Below, piece by piece: positions 16,661 through 25,994 of a stretch of 64,000 nucleotides of DNA; the stretch's first letter is position 1, and every line of letters starts with the position of its first letter. The translations under genes were made by a program, and so were the position numbers. The DNA is taken from the NCBI GenBank assembly GCA_029881495.1, contig JAOUMJ010000009.1, forward strand, positions 1 through 64,000, written 5' to 3'. The notes under the pieces are model-generated. The model saw only the letters and a list, made by a program, of their open reading frames with translations. It did not search any database and was not told the DNA's origin. The stretch comes from Nitrospinota bacterium (lineage in GTDB: Bacteria; Nitrospinota_A; UBA7883; JACRGQ01).

Positions 16661-18379
16661 ATGATCGAAATAAAACTCGCGAAGACTGCCGGCTTCTGCT
16701 GGGGGGTGAAGAGGGCGATAGACCTGACGCTCGAAACATCGCGCAAGAAACAGAAGCCTGTTTACACGCTTGGTCCGCTCATCCACAATCCGCAATTAAT
16801 AGAACTGCTGGAAAGTAAAAAAATACATACAATCAACGGCGTGCAGGGGTTGGACGAATCCGAAGTGATAATCAGGACACACGGGGTTACACCAGGTTTG
16901 CGAAGAGAGATAAAGGATTCGGGGCACAAGATAACCGATGCCACCTGTCCCCTGGTTGCGAGGGTTCAGGGGATGATAAAAAAATATTCCGGACTTGGAT
17001 TTACCATCGTCATTGTCGGCGACGAAGGGCATGCCGAAGTTGTGGGGCTGAAGGGATATTCAAAAACTTCCGTCCATGTGATCGCTGGACCTGACGACGT
17101 TTCAAAACTTCCAGACTGTGAAAAAGTTTTTGTCGTTGCGCAGACGACCTGTGACCAGAAAAAATATCTGGAAGCTGTACAGAAGCTGAAAGAAAAATTC
17201 TCAAACGTCGAAGTGGGGGAGACCATCTGCGAGGCGACATATGAACGTCAGGATGAAGTGCTGAAACTTGCCGACGAAGTCGAAATGATAATTGTTGTCG
17301 GCGGAAAGAATTCCGCCAACACAACGCGTCTTGCCTCCATCGCAAAAGAGAAAGGTGTGAGGGTGCTTCATATCGAAACGGAGAAAGAGATAAGCGAAAA
17401 GGATCTTGAGGGTATAAAGAGCGTTGGGGTAACAGCGGGAGCATCGACACCGAAATGGGTGATCGACAGTGTTATTGAAAAGCTGAAAAGTATTTCAACT
17501 CCCGCATCGGGATTCATCGGGAAGCTTTCCGAAGGGATAAAGTTTCTTGTGAAGAGCAATATCTATTTGTCGGCAGGAGCGGTGTTGCTTGCATATACAA
17601 ATTCCGTTGCGATGGGAATCGAATTGCGTGCAGACATACTATTGATCCCTTTCTCCGGGATACTTTCCACCTATCTTGTATACCAGTTATTGAACTCGTC
17701 ACAACTTGTCTTGAGCAACAGGAAAAAATATCTCTATCATCTGGAATATAAAAATCTCTTCTGGGTTATGGTGGCGGTTTCATTTGTCACAGGTTTTTAT
17801 CTCTCTAACCTGATAGGTGTTGCGGCAGTTATTATCTTCTCGTCTGTCGCACTCTTTGGCGCCATATATGGCTTTAGTGAAATTGGAGAAGGGGGGGTAT
17901 CACGATTATCTCTCTTGAGGGCGATACCTGCTTCCAAAGGGATCTTCTCCGCGCTTGCATGTATTGCCTACACGGTAGCTATTCCATACCTGTCATCCGA
18001 GGAGAAGGTAGTCGTTTTGGTTCCCTTTCTTTTTACACTCGGTGTTGCCTATGTAAGGTCGGTGCTCCATGAGTTGAGGGATGTTTCTGGCGATCAGGTA
18101 TTCGGGAAAGAGGTGATACCGGTTATTCTCGGCGTTGAAAAGGCGGGGCGGATGTTGCTTGGGGTCATTCTGTTTATAGGAGTGGTAATCGTTTACGGGA
18201 TAGTCTCTGGGATACCCTTTGCTCCCTTGCTCGGGATGTCGGCAGGAGCGCTATACCTCCTCTGGTTTTTAGTTTTCGGAAGGGGGAAGGGGTGGCAGGC
18301 ATCGCTTCGCTATGAACTCTTTCTGGATGGCCAGTTCTACATAATCGGAACAGCAACAATAATTGCGGGGTTGATTTAA
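16661..18379 (+). CDS. ispH: IspH (HMBPP reductase) fused to a UbiA-like membrane domain
   Basis: Residues 1-285 are a complete IspH, the [4Fe-4S] enzyme making IPP and DMAPP in the MEP pathway: C13 (GFCWGV), C96 (ATCPLVARVQ), C190 (TICEATYERQ), H42, H74, H124 and E126. Residues about 290-572 add 7-9 membrane helices ending in a UbiA-type second aspartate motif DVSGDQVFGKEVIP (from D474). The first aspartate motif (NDxxDxxxD) is absent; the matching place reads LLNSSQLVLSNRKK. The 5' end is uncertain: ATG at 16661 fits the family N-terminus, an in-frame ATG at 16616 also exists, and neither has a clear Shine-Dalgarno. Confidence 0.88.
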   Translation: MIEIKLAKTAGFCWGVKRAIDLTLETSRKKQKPVYTLGPLIHNPQLIELLESKKIHTINGVQGLDESEVIIRTHGVTPGLRREIKDSGHKITDATCPLVARVQGMIKKYSGLGFTIVIVGDEGHAEVVGLKGYSKTSVHVIAGPDDVSKLPDCEKVFVVAQTTCDQKKYLEAVQKLKEKFSNVEVGETICEATYERQDEVLKLADEVEMIIVVGGKNSANTTRLASIAKEKGVRVLHIETEKEISEKDLEGIKSVGVTAGASTPKWVIDSVIEKLKSISTPASGFIGKLSEGIKFLVKSNIYLSAGAVLLAYTNSVAMGIELRADILLIPFSGILSTYLVYQLLNSSQLVLSNRKKYLYHLEYKNLFWVMVAVSFVTGFYLSNLIGVAAVIIFSSVALFGAIYGFSEIGEGGVSRLSLLRAIPASKGIFSALACIAYTVAIPYLSSEEKVVVLVPFLFTLGVAYVRSVLHELRDVSGDQVFGKEVIPVILGVEKAGRMLLGVILFIGVVIVYGIVSGIPFAPLLGMSAGALYLLWFLVFGRGKGWQASLRYELFLDGQFYIIGTATIIAGLI

Positions 18380-18397
18380 AAAAGGGCTGAGACCGGA

Positions 18398-18413
18398 TGT
18401 TCCACGTGGAACA
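18398..18413. promoter_or_regulatory. parS site 1
   Basis: TGTTCCACGTGGAACA, a perfect 16-bp palindrome matching the universal ParB-binding site (TGTTNCACGTGNAACA). It lies about 330 bp upstream of parA. Confidence 0.95.
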
Positions 18414-18465
18414 TTTATTCTGCGCGGAATTTGAAACAGCTCCTTCCTGCGATCTGCCCAGTAAA

Positions 18466-18481
18466 TGTTCCACGTGGAACA
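18466..18481. promoter_or_regulatory. parS site 2
   Basis: A second identical copy of TGTTCCACGTGGAACA, 68 bp from the first. The rest of 18380-18728 shows no convincing gene; peptides readable through the parS sites are by-products of the palindrome. Confidence 0.95.
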
Positions 18482-18728
18482 CTGCACAAATGCCCATATT
18501 ATCGACGCCAAATCCTTCTTGCAGAAAGGAAGAGCCCTCTCTACAAAAATCCTGATCTTCTATAGTATCCAGAGCTTTTTCCATCCATTTTCGGCCCCTA
18601 CTCCAAAGGATATTTTCGCCTTATATTTCCGGAAACAGCGGATTATTAATTACTTCAGGTTTTGCCCGTAAACAGATTTGATATTTTTGTTGCCGATAAA
18701 AATAACCGCTGGTACACTTCATCCCAAG

Positions 18729-19505
18729 TTGAAATTTACTATTGCCATATCGAATCAAAAAGGTGGGGTTGGAAAAACCACTACTTCAATAAATCTTGGT
18801 GCGTGTCTTGCCATGTCAGGGATGAAAACTCTCATTATTGACCTCGACCCGCAGGCGAACGCAACATCGGGACTAGGATTGCATATTGATTCCGAGTACA
18901 GCATCTATAGAGCATTGATGGGGGAGGGTGCCAGCAACGGCATCATCCGAAGTACAGCAGTCGATAATCTTCAGATAATATCTTCGGACATTAATCTTAT
19001 TGGAGCGGAGATAGAGCTGCTCTCGATGGATAACAGGGAGTTCATGCTGAAAAAGGTTATCGAGTCTATTCCGGACGATTTTGATTTTGTTATTATCGAT
19101 TGTCCCCCTTCCCTTGGGGTATTGACCGTGAACGGGCTGACAGCGGCCAACTCGGTTATCATTCCTCTTCAGACAGAGTACTATGCGCTGGAGGGATTGA
19201 AACAGCTGATGGATACGATCGAAAGGATAAGGGGGTCGTATAATCCTTCGCTGGAAATCGAAGGGGTGCTCTTTACCATGTATGATGGAAGGACTACCCT
19301 TTCCAACCAGGTTGTTCAGGAGGTTCGGTCGCATTACAAAAGCAATATTTTCAAAACGGTCATCCCGAGGAACATTAGGGTTTCGGAGGCTCCGAGTCAC
19401 GGCCTCCCTATTACGATGTATGATGCGAAATCAAAAGGTGCTGACGCGTATATTGATCTGGCGAGAGAGCTTATAACGAAGCACAGGGATATTCTGGAAA
19501 AGTAG
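18729..19505 (+). CDS. parA: Chromosome partitioning ATPase ParA/Soj
   Basis: Deviant Walker-type ATPase that moves ParB-parS complexes on the nucleoid. MKFTIAISNQKGGVGKTTTS holds the Walker A, DLDPQANATSGLG the A' motif and DFVIIDCPPSLG the Walker B. No ATG is available. The TTG at 18729 gives the family's usual N-terminus; another in-frame TTG at 18678 would add 17 unlike residues. The final part RNIRVSEAPSHGLPITMYD is classic Soj. It is followed 16 bp later by parB. Confidence 0.93.
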   Translation: MKFTIAISNQKGGVGKTTTSINLGACLAMSGMKTLIIDLDPQANATSGLGLHIDSEYSIYRALMGEGASNGIIRSTAVDNLQIISSDINLIGAEIELLSMDNREFMLKKVIESIPDDFDFVIIDCPPSLGVLTVNGLTAANSVIIPLQTEYYALEGLKQLMDTIERIRGSYNPSLEIEGVLFTMYDGRTTLSNQVVQEVRSHYKSNIFKTVIPRNIRVSEAPSHGLPITMYDAKSKGADAYIDLARELITKHRDILEK

Positions 19506-19521
19506 AAGAGGAGTAGAGGAT

Positions 19522-20355
19522 TTGTCTACCAGGAAAGCTTTGGGAAAAGGTCTTTCGGCTCTTATGCCGACCCAGGGGGAGGTCGCCTTACGGGTGACCG
19601 AAGTCCCTATCGCACAGATCGTCGCGAACAAGTATCAGCCGAGAACGGTATTCAAGGATGATAAGATCCGGGAGCTTGCCGAATCGATAAAGGAGAACGG
19701 GATCATCCAGCCGATACTTGTGCAGAGGGTGGGTGACAAATATGAGATCATCGCGGGGGAGCGACGTTTCAGGGCTTGCAGGTATTTAAGGAAAGAAACG
19801 ATACCGGCGATAATCAAAAGTGTTCAGAAGAGAGAGTCGCTGGCGCTTGCCCTTGTGGAGAACATCCAGCGCGAAGAGCTCAATCCCATCGAAGAGGCGA
19901 AGGCCTACAAAATTCTGATGGAGGAGTTCACGCTTACCCAGGAAGATGTCGGGAAGAAAGTCGGGCGTGACCGCTCTTCCGTTGCAAACACTCTTCGTCT
20001 CCTGAAACTTCCAAAAGATATCCAGCGAGACATCGAATCCGGCTCATTGACCATGGGGCACGCGAGAGCGATTCTCGCTTGCGAAACAGAACCGGCAATG
20101 ATGGAGATGCGAAAACAGATCTTGAAGTATGGTCTCAACGTGCGTGACGTTGAAGCGAAGGCGAGAAAAAATAAGAGCGCAAAATCGAAATCCAAGTCTG
20201 CATCGCTCGATCCGTTTCTCAGAAATTTTGTTGAGACTATGCAAAAGACATTTTCCACAAAGGTGCATATCAAGCCGAATAAAAAAGGTGGCGGCTTAGT
20301 GACCATAGAATATTATTCGACCGAGGACCTTGAGCGAATAATCGAGAGCATCTGA
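19522..20355 (+). CDS. parB: Chromosome partitioning protein ParB/Spo0J
   Basis: CTP-binding clamp that loads at parS. STRKALGKGLSALMP opens the protein. The CTPase motif is in IIAGERRFRACRYL, followed by NIQREELNPIEEAKAY and the helix-turn-helix TQEDVGKKVGRDRSSVANTL that reads parS. It starts at TTG behind GAGGAGTAGAGGA. The two parS sites upstream of parA make this a chromosomal-type system. gidA/gidB (mnmG/rsmG), which often sit beside it, are not here. Confidence 0.95.
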   Translation: MSTRKALGKGLSALMPTQGEVALRVTEVPIAQIVANKYQPRTVFKDDKIRELAESIKENGIIQPILVQRVGDKYEIIAGERRFRACRYLRKETIPAIIKSVQKRESLALALVENIQREELNPIEEAKAYKILMEEFTLTQEDVGKKVGRDRSSVANTLRLLKLPKDIQRDIESGSLTMGHARAILACETEPAMMEMRKQILKYGLNVRDVEAKARKNKSAKSKSKSASLDPFLRNFVETMQKTFSTKVHIKPNKKGGGLVTIEYYSTEDLERIIESI

Positions 20356-20926
20356 ACCGGCTCCAAAAATTTCTTTCATAATCTATTTCGGCTTCAATCG
20401 ATCTCACCCAAACGTCTATAGCTCTCACTTCTCGTTTGGCGGTTGAGAAATCCGCACTTCTCTATTCGTTCCCTTTCAGCGTGGAGAGGGAGAATAAAGT
20501 TGGGACTCCGAATTGGGATTTGACATGAGCGATAGCCGATTATATATATTACCATACGATATTATATATATTACGATATTCGTTTTATATCTCTCCTCCA
20601 TTTTTTCATAGTTCGTGACAAGCAAACACTATTTTATGTATTCTTGAGTGAGCGGTCTGGTAATAAATCGTAAAGGGGTGGTTCATTGAAATCTGCTGAG
20701 ATTGGATCGGTCGTCTTTCCGGATATGGTGATGTATATCCTATCTCGACATTGGGGAGAAAACTCGGAGGCTTTATTGCGCTCCTGAGAATAGGTATGAT
20801 ACCCCTTTCTGCAGTAATTTTGGGTTCAGGATTCGTAGAGGAGATGGAATAGCATAAGGATCCTGCGAAGGGGAGTTTAACATGTCCGAACTTCGGACAT
20901 CATATTGACGGGAGGCACGACGGAAG
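20356..20926. other. 571-bp non-coding region between parB and the symporter
   Basis: AT-rich in the middle, with TATATATATTAC repeated around 20539-20575. No RNA gene or terminator is recognised. A 33-codon TTG reading frame at 20685-20786, behind AAAGGGGTGG, is possible but weak. The 3' end holds a palindrome listed separately. Confidence 0.5.
20882..20900. promoter_or_regulatory. Perfect palindrome upstream of the symporter
   Basis: ATGTCCGAACTTCGGACAT: 9-bp perfect arms around a single base, 27 bp before the symporter start. A 1-nt loop cannot form a normal hairpin, so an operator for a dimeric regulator is the likelier reading. Confidence 0.55.
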
Positions 20927-22273
20927 GTGATGGGGAGTTTAACTGAAATTACAGGGAGCATAGCCGGTTTCTTCTGGGGGACGCCGATGATTGTTCTTCT
21001 CGGCTTTACCAGTATCTATCTGACCGTTGGAATGCGTTTCATACAGTTCCGAAAACTGTTCCAGGCTTTTAAAATCCTTTACGGTTCAATTAACAGAAGC
21101 GCGGGGAAAAAGGGTGATATCTCCCCCATGCAGGCGCTGACCACCGCCCTGTCCGCGACGGTCGGCACAGGAAATATAGCTGGTGTGGCAACCGCAATAA
21201 CGGCCGGCGGTCCCGGTGCGCTTTTCTGGATGTGGATCATGGGGCTGGTCGGGATGGGGACCAAGTTTGCAGAGATCCTTTTAAGCCTTCAATACAGAGG
21301 GACCGATTCCGAGGGGAGGATGGTCGGCGGGCCGATGTATTACATTGAGCATGGTCTCGGGAGCAGGAAGTTGGCTGTCATGTTCGCGTTATGTGGTGTT
21401 GCCGCATCGTTTGGTCCGGGGAACATGGTGCAGAGCCATTCAATAGCGGTTGCGGTAAAGGATCTCTTTGGCGTGGCGCCACTGTTGACCGGTCTGGTTT
21501 CGGCATTTTGTGTAGCGCTGATAATTTTGGGCGGAATTGTACGCATAGGCCGGGTGACCGAGGCGCTTGTCCCTTTTATGGCGGGATTTTATATTCTTGG
21601 CGGGTTGATCATTTTGATAATGAATATCGCGCAACTCCCGTCGGCTATCTGGCTGATTTTGGAATCTGCTTTCTCGCCGGTTGCGGCGACCGGCGGTTTT
21701 GCCGGGGCAACCGTTAAGGAAGCTCTACGTTTCGGTGTGGCGCGGGGTGTATTTTCAAATGAGGCGGGTTTGGGTTCAGCGCCGATAGCCCACGCGGCCG
21801 CAAAGACCGACAAACCGTCCGAGCAGGCTCTGATAGGAATGCTCGGTGTATTTATAGATACCCTTGTAATATGCAGTATCACCGGACTTGTGATAGTGGT
21901 CACTGGTATGTGGCAGAGCGAATTCAACGGCGCGGAGCTGACTATGAGGGCTTTTGATGCCGGTATGCCGGGGAGCAATTACGGTGGCAAGATTGTCAGT
22001 TTCGGCCTGATACTTTTTGCCTTTACTACCTTTATCGGGTGGTCGTATTACGGATTGCAGTGCGTTGAATATCTCCTCGGCCTGAAGACCGCTCTGGCGT
22101 ACAGATGGGTTTTCGTTGGGGTCATCGTTCTCGGTTCACAGCTGAAGCTCGACCTGATCTGGAATATCGTTGATATTATGGTCGCGATGATGGCAATACC
22201 GAACCTTATCGCGCTTCTGGGAATGAGCCGGATGATCTTCAAGACAGTAAACGACGGGGAGGATTTAAGATAA
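20927..22273 (+). CDS. AGCS-family sodium:alanine/glycine symporter
   Basis: A 448-residue inner-membrane symporter with about eleven helices. MQALTTALSATVGTGNIAGVATAI and GLVGMGTKFAEILLSLQYR (each in part) are the diagnostic AGCS stretches, with GGPMYYIEHGLG and VFSNEAGLGSAPIAHAAA further on. It imports alanine or glycine with Na+; the exact amino acid cannot be told. It starts at GTG 20927 or ATG 20930, behind GGAGG. A palindrome just upstream suggests repression control. Confidence 0.9.
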   Translation: MMGSLTEITGSIAGFFWGTPMIVLLGFTSIYLTVGMRFIQFRKLFQAFKILYGSINRSAGKKGDISPMQALTTALSATVGTGNIAGVATAITAGGPGALFWMWIMGLVGMGTKFAEILLSLQYRGTDSEGRMVGGPMYYIEHGLGSRKLAVMFALCGVAASFGPGNMVQSHSIAVAVKDLFGVAPLLTGLVSAFCVALIILGGIVRIGRVTEALVPFMAGFYILGGLIILIMNIAQLPSAIWLILESAFSPVAATGGFAGATVKEALRFGVARGVFSNEAGLGSAPIAHAAAKTDKPSEQALIGMLGVFIDTLVICSITGLVIVVTGMWQSEFNGAELTMRAFDAGMPGSNYGGKIVSFGLILFAFTTFIGWSYYGLQCVEYLLGLKTALAYRWVFVGVIVLGSQLKLDLIWNIVDIMVAMMAIPNLIALLGMSRMIFKTVNDGEDLR

Positions 22274-22274
22274 T

Positions 22275-22308
22275 CCCCCGATAGTTTTCAGTGAAACGGG
22301 AGGTTTTT
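22275..22308 (+). terminator. Possible imperfect terminator after the symporter
   Basis: CCCCCG pairs imperfectly with CGGGAGG around an inner GTTT/AAAC stem and is followed by five T, directly after the stop. The stem is bulged, so this is weak. Confidence 0.4.
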
Positions 22309-22479
22309 GCCGGAAATTCATTCAAAGGGGGAGATTGTTCCCAAATGCTTTAATACTTTATAATTTTCTCAAGGCAAATGCGTTATAGTTGGTGACAATG
22401 CGCCATGATAGATGGCAATATGGCGACAGGGCATATAAAATAAATAAACAGAGCGAAAGATACTTGGAGACATGACGAA

Positions 22480-23217
22480 ATGGGAATTACCGATTTCCTG
22501 AAAAGGAACACCGGTCCGGATGAAAACACAAAGGCCCATCTGAAGGAAATTTCGATAGGGAATACCGAGATAAATATACATATTGGGAAAGAAAAGACCC
22601 TTTTTTCCAGCACGATAGTTGAATTGGATATGGTGGGTGACGAGATACAATCAATTCTGATCGATACCCTTATCCCGGAATCGGGAAACGAACTCCTGAA
22701 GAAAAATCCTAATATTCTGGTAGCCTATTTTTTTCGCGGAGCATCATACAAATTTGAATGTAAATTCACCGGCATAAGGAAAGGAAAATACGACTCCCTT
22801 AAGCTGTCGGTGCCCACCAAAATTTTGAAAACCGGCGGTCAGAGCTATGAGAGGAGTTCCTTTCGGGCGGCGACGACCATGTTTGCCCCTATTCTGTTCA
22901 CCATAAACGATATAGAGGAAAAGGCTTCCGATATAAGTACGGGGGGGCTGAGTTTCAATACCTTGCAGAACCTGGAGCTCCTTCATGCCACCGGTGAGGA
23001 ATTCGATATTGATCTGAAAATACCCTCCCAGAATGTTGAAATGACGCTAGCCGCAAAGGTCTGCCTCTTTTTGCCCAGGGTGGTTACCGTGAAGAATCAG
23101 CGAAAAAACCGCTGCGCGTTGCAATTCACAAAATTGAGGCTACCGGAGGAGGAGGCTATCTCTCAATACATAATGGAGAGACAGCGCGAAGACCTCCAGA
23201 AAACAAGAGCGGAATAA
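22480..23217 (+). CDS. PilZ-domain c-di-GMP-binding protein (YcgR-like layout)
   Basis: A 245-residue soluble protein with an N-terminal PilZN/YcgR-N-like beta domain (about residues 20-115) and a C-terminal PilZ domain. Both c-di-GMP motifs are intact: R125-S-S-F-R129 and D151-I-S-T-G-G156. YcgR-type proteins slow the flagellar motor or control export when c-di-GMP is high. Flagellar genes exist in this window but are not adjacent, so the target is unknown. The end of the protein is a charged helix. Confidence 0.82.
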   Translation: MGITDFLKRNTGPDENTKAHLKEISIGNTEINIHIGKEKTLFSSTIVELDMVGDEIQSILIDTLIPESGNELLKKNPNILVAYFFRGASYKFECKFTGIRKGKYDSLKLSVPTKILKTGGQSYERSSFRAATTMFAPILFTINDIEEKASDISTGGLSFNTLQNLELLHATGEEFDIDLKIPSQNVEMTLAAKVCLFLPRVVTVKNQRKNRCALQFTKLRLPEEEAISQYIMERQREDLQKTRAE

Positions 23218-23299
23218 TTACTGCTCCTTTTCGGTTTCACTCCTCCTTAATATCTTCGTTTTCTTTCCTTGAGCGGTATTTTCCAAGTAAACTTCGGTT

Positions 23300-25276
23300 A
23301 TGTTAAAAAAACCGTTTTTTACCGTCGCGGTTATCGCGGGGATAATATCCGGCGCGTTTGTTGGGTTCCTCTTTGCCGAATACTCACAACTTCCGGATAT
23401 CAGGGGATTGCAGGAATTCAGGCCGCCGATTGTAAGCAAGGTATATTCGGATGACAACCAGCTTGTCGCGGAGTTCTTCGAGGAGAACAGGAGGCTTCTC
23501 AAATATGAGGATATTCCCAAATCCGCGATAGACGCCGTCCTGGCAATCGAAGATCACAAGTTTTTCAGCCATAAAGGTGTTCGCATCGTCAGTATCCTCC
23601 GCGCCCTTTGGGTCGATATCAAGTCGATGGGTTATGTTCAGGGGGGTAGCACTATCACGCAACAGCTTGCCAAGACGCTATTTCTTACTCCGCAAAAAAC
23701 ATTTTCGAGAAAGGTGGAGGAGTTGCTCATCTCTTTTCAGCTAGAGTTACAGTATACAAAGGAGGAGATATTAACTTTTTATTTCAACCAGATATATTTT
23801 GGCGAGCTGGCATACGGCCTTGAAGCCGCCGCTCAAACCTATTTCGGTCATGAGGCGAAGAGTCTTTCTGTCTCCGAGTCGGCGCTATTGGCGGGACTTC
23901 TAAAGGGGCCTACAATCTATTCCCCATATAAAAACATGGTGGCTGCGGTTTTCCGAAGGAATCTCGTGCTTCGAAGGATGTACGAAGAAAGTTTTATCAA
24001 TGAGATCAATTATAAAATTGCAGTGGCGGAACCTGTAAGTCTTGTTCCGAAAGAGAGGAAAAATATCGCCCCCTATTTTATCGAGGAACTCCGCATGAGT
24101 GTTGAGAAGAAAGTCAGCGGCATCAGGCTTAGAAAGGAAGGATTCGAAATATTTTCAAGCCTTAATATCGAACTTCAGAAAATAGCAGAGAAGGCGGTTG
24201 AGAACGGTTTGCTTGCAATAGAATCAAGGGTAAGAAAGAGAATGGGTGGGGAGTTGCCTGAAAATTATCATCCAGTACAGGCCGCCCTGGTAGCGATTGA
24301 GCCGGCGACAGGTGAGGTAAAGGCTCTAGTCGGTGGAAGAAATTTCGGTGAGAGCGAGTTCAACAGGGCGACAATGGCGCTCAGGCAGCCAGGATCCGCC
24401 TTTAAACCGATTGTATATCTCACCGCACTCGAACAGGGGTATACGGCATCAAGCATTATCATCGATTCACCCGTTATATTTAATGAGGATCAGATAGGGA
24501 TGAGATGGAAACCGGCCAATTACTCGAATAAATTTTACGGCCCGGTCACCATAAAAAGGGCGCTTGCCGATTCTCTCAACGTCGCTACCGTGAAACTCTA
24601 TCTTGACCTTGAAAAAGGGAGTGTGATCGAAATGTCGAAACGGCTTGGAATAGACAGGGAGTTTAAGGATGATCCCACGCTTTCGCTCGGGAGCGGAGAG
24701 GTAACGCTTTTGGAGCTTGTCAACGCATATTCGACTTTCGCCAATTATGGCATCAAAAATAACCCTTCGTTCTTTAGGAACATAAGTTCGGAAAGTGGCG
24801 ATAGGCTTCTTGAATTGGAGAAAACGTTTTTTGAGGCGATATCTCCTCAGAACGCATTTTTGATAACGACATTCCTGAAGGAGGTCGTACGGAGTGGAAC
24901 CGGAAATATCGCTCAGGATGCGGGGGTGAATGTTGCCGCAAAAACAGGGACAACGGACAACTTTACCGATGCGTGGTTCGTGGGATTTTCCCCCGGTCTT
25001 GCTGTCGGCGTATGGGTTGGTTACGACAATGCCGGATCGCTTGGGGAGGGTGAAACCGGGGCGATGGCGGCCGGCCCTATTTGGACCGAGTTCATGTCAT
25101 CCGCCCTGAAGATAATCGGCGATGATCCCTTTGAGATTCCAGAAACGATCATTGCGGTTGATGTAGATATCAAGACCGGGCTTTTGGCAAATCATGAATG
25201 CGGAGTTTCGGAGAGGCAATATTTCATAGTTGGGACGGAGCCTCGCGAGCTCTGCGGTGAAATAAATGGCGAATAA
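23300..25276 (+). CDS. mrcA: Penicillin-binding protein 1A (bifunctional peptidoglycan synthase)
   Basis: Class A PBP with one N-terminal membrane helix. It polymerises and cross-links peptidoglycan in the periplasm. The glycosyltransferase motifs are EDHKFFSHKG, GGSTITQQLAKTLFL and RKVEELLISFQLE. The transpeptidase serine is in RQPGSAFKP (SxxK), with SLN in ADSLNVATVKL and KTG in AAKTGTTDNFTDAWFVG. At 658 residues it is somewhat shorter than E. coli PBP1A and lacks a large inserted OB domain. It is transcribed alone or with the cyclophilins 69 bp downstream. Confidence 0.93.
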   Translation: MLKKPFFTVAVIAGIISGAFVGFLFAEYSQLPDIRGLQEFRPPIVSKVYSDDNQLVAEFFEENRRLLKYEDIPKSAIDAVLAIEDHKFFSHKGVRIVSILRALWVDIKSMGYVQGGSTITQQLAKTLFLTPQKTFSRKVEELLISFQLELQYTKEEILTFYFNQIYFGELAYGLEAAAQTYFGHEAKSLSVSESALLAGLLKGPTIYSPYKNMVAAVFRRNLVLRRMYEESFINEINYKIAVAEPVSLVPKERKNIAPYFIEELRMSVEKKVSGIRLRKEGFEIFSSLNIELQKIAEKAVENGLLAIESRVRKRMGGELPENYHPVQAALVAIEPATGEVKALVGGRNFGESEFNRATMALRQPGSAFKPIVYLTALEQGYTASSIIIDSPVIFNEDQIGMRWKPANYSNKFYGPVTIKRALADSLNVATVKLYLDLEKGSVIEMSKRLGIDREFKDDPTLSLGSGEVTLLELVNAYSTFANYGIKNNPSFFRNISSESGDRLLELEKTFFEAISPQNAFLITTFLKEVVRSGTGNIAQDAGVNVAAKTGTTDNFTDAWFVGFSPGLAVGVWVGYDNAGSLGEGETGAMAAGPIWTEFMSSALKIIGDDPFEIPETIIAVDVDIKTGLLANHECGVSERQYFIVGTEPRELCGEINGE

Positions 25277-25345
25277 GTTAGAATTGAATAATATTTCTAA
25301 AGTATAATTTAGAAACTTTTTGAAGAGTATTTAATAGGAGAGAAG

Positions 25346-25960
25346 ATGAAGTACCGATATTTCTGGATTTTTGCGTTTGTTGGCTGTCTGTTCATTTTTC
25401 CGCAGAACTCATTTTCCGAACAGGTTGGAAAAGCCGGATCAGGCTCGGCGGCTTCCGATGAAGAGCTTGGAACCGGCGAAGAGGTCGCATTCCTAAAAAC
25501 TTCGCTTGGAACTATAGTTATCTCATTTTTTCCAGAAAAGGCCCCAAAACATGTCGAAAACTTCAAAAAACTTGCAAAAAAGGGATTCTATAACGGCACA
25601 TATTTTCACAGGGTGATTCCCGGCTTCATGATCCAGGGGGGAGATCCGAATACCAAGGATGAAGATCGCACAAATGACGGAATGGGGGGTTCCGGGACGC
25701 ACCTTCAGGCGGAGTTCAATGATATCCCTCACAACAGAGGGATCGTTTCGATGGCAAGGAGCAGGGATCCAAATTCGGCAAGTTCTCAGTTTTTCATCAT
25801 GGTCGCCCGTGCCCAGCATCTTGATGGTCAATACTCCGTCTTCGGGCGAGTGAGAAGAGGGATGAAAGTGGTAGACAAGATAGTTAATGCAAAAAAAGAT
25901 CAGTATGATAACCCGGTTGAAAAGGTAATCCTGGAATCGGTCACGATCCAGAAGATGTAG
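25346..25960 (+). CDS. Secreted cyclophilin-type peptidyl-prolyl isomerase
   Basis: A 204-residue cyclophilin with a signal peptide (MKYRYFWIFAFVGCLFIFP, cleavage probably near SFSEQ), so it folds proteins in the periplasm. Core motifs are YFHRVIPGFMIQGGDP, GIVSMARSRDPNSASSQFFI and HLDGQYSVFGRV; the catalytic arginine is in FHRV. A spacer rich in Gly and Ser separates the signal peptide from the domain. A cytoplasmic paralog follows 34 bp downstream. Confidence 0.92.
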   Translation: MKYRYFWIFAFVGCLFIFPQNSFSEQVGKAGSGSAASDEELGTGEEVAFLKTSLGTIVISFFPEKAPKHVENFKKLAKKGFYNGTYFHRVIPGFMIQGGDPNTKDEDRTNDGMGGSGTHLQAEFNDIPHNRGIVSMARSRDPNSASSQFFIMVARAQHLDGQYSVFGRVRRGMKVVDKIVNAKKDQYDNPVEKVILESVTIQKM

Positions 25961-25994
25961 AAAATTCTATAATTTTTAAATTTTAGGCAGGGAT

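Noticed and set aside
18465-18671. A 68-residue frame running through parS site 2
   Set aside because: The MFHVEH start is the standard translation of a parS palindrome. No protein family or Shine-Dalgarno supports it.
18664-18697. FliA-type promoter (TAAA ... GCCGATAA) upstream of parA
   Set aside because: The spacer is about 19 bp instead of the usual 15, and the GCCGATAA lies inside the possible parA N-terminus.
20500-20700. Glycine riboswitch ahead of the AGCS symporter
   Set aside because: Such symporters often have one, but no matching conserved core was found in the gap.
20685-20786. 33-codon TTG reading frame before the symporter
   Set aside because: Only a weak AAAGGGGTGG start signal supports it and no similarity is seen; kept as a note in the gap entry.
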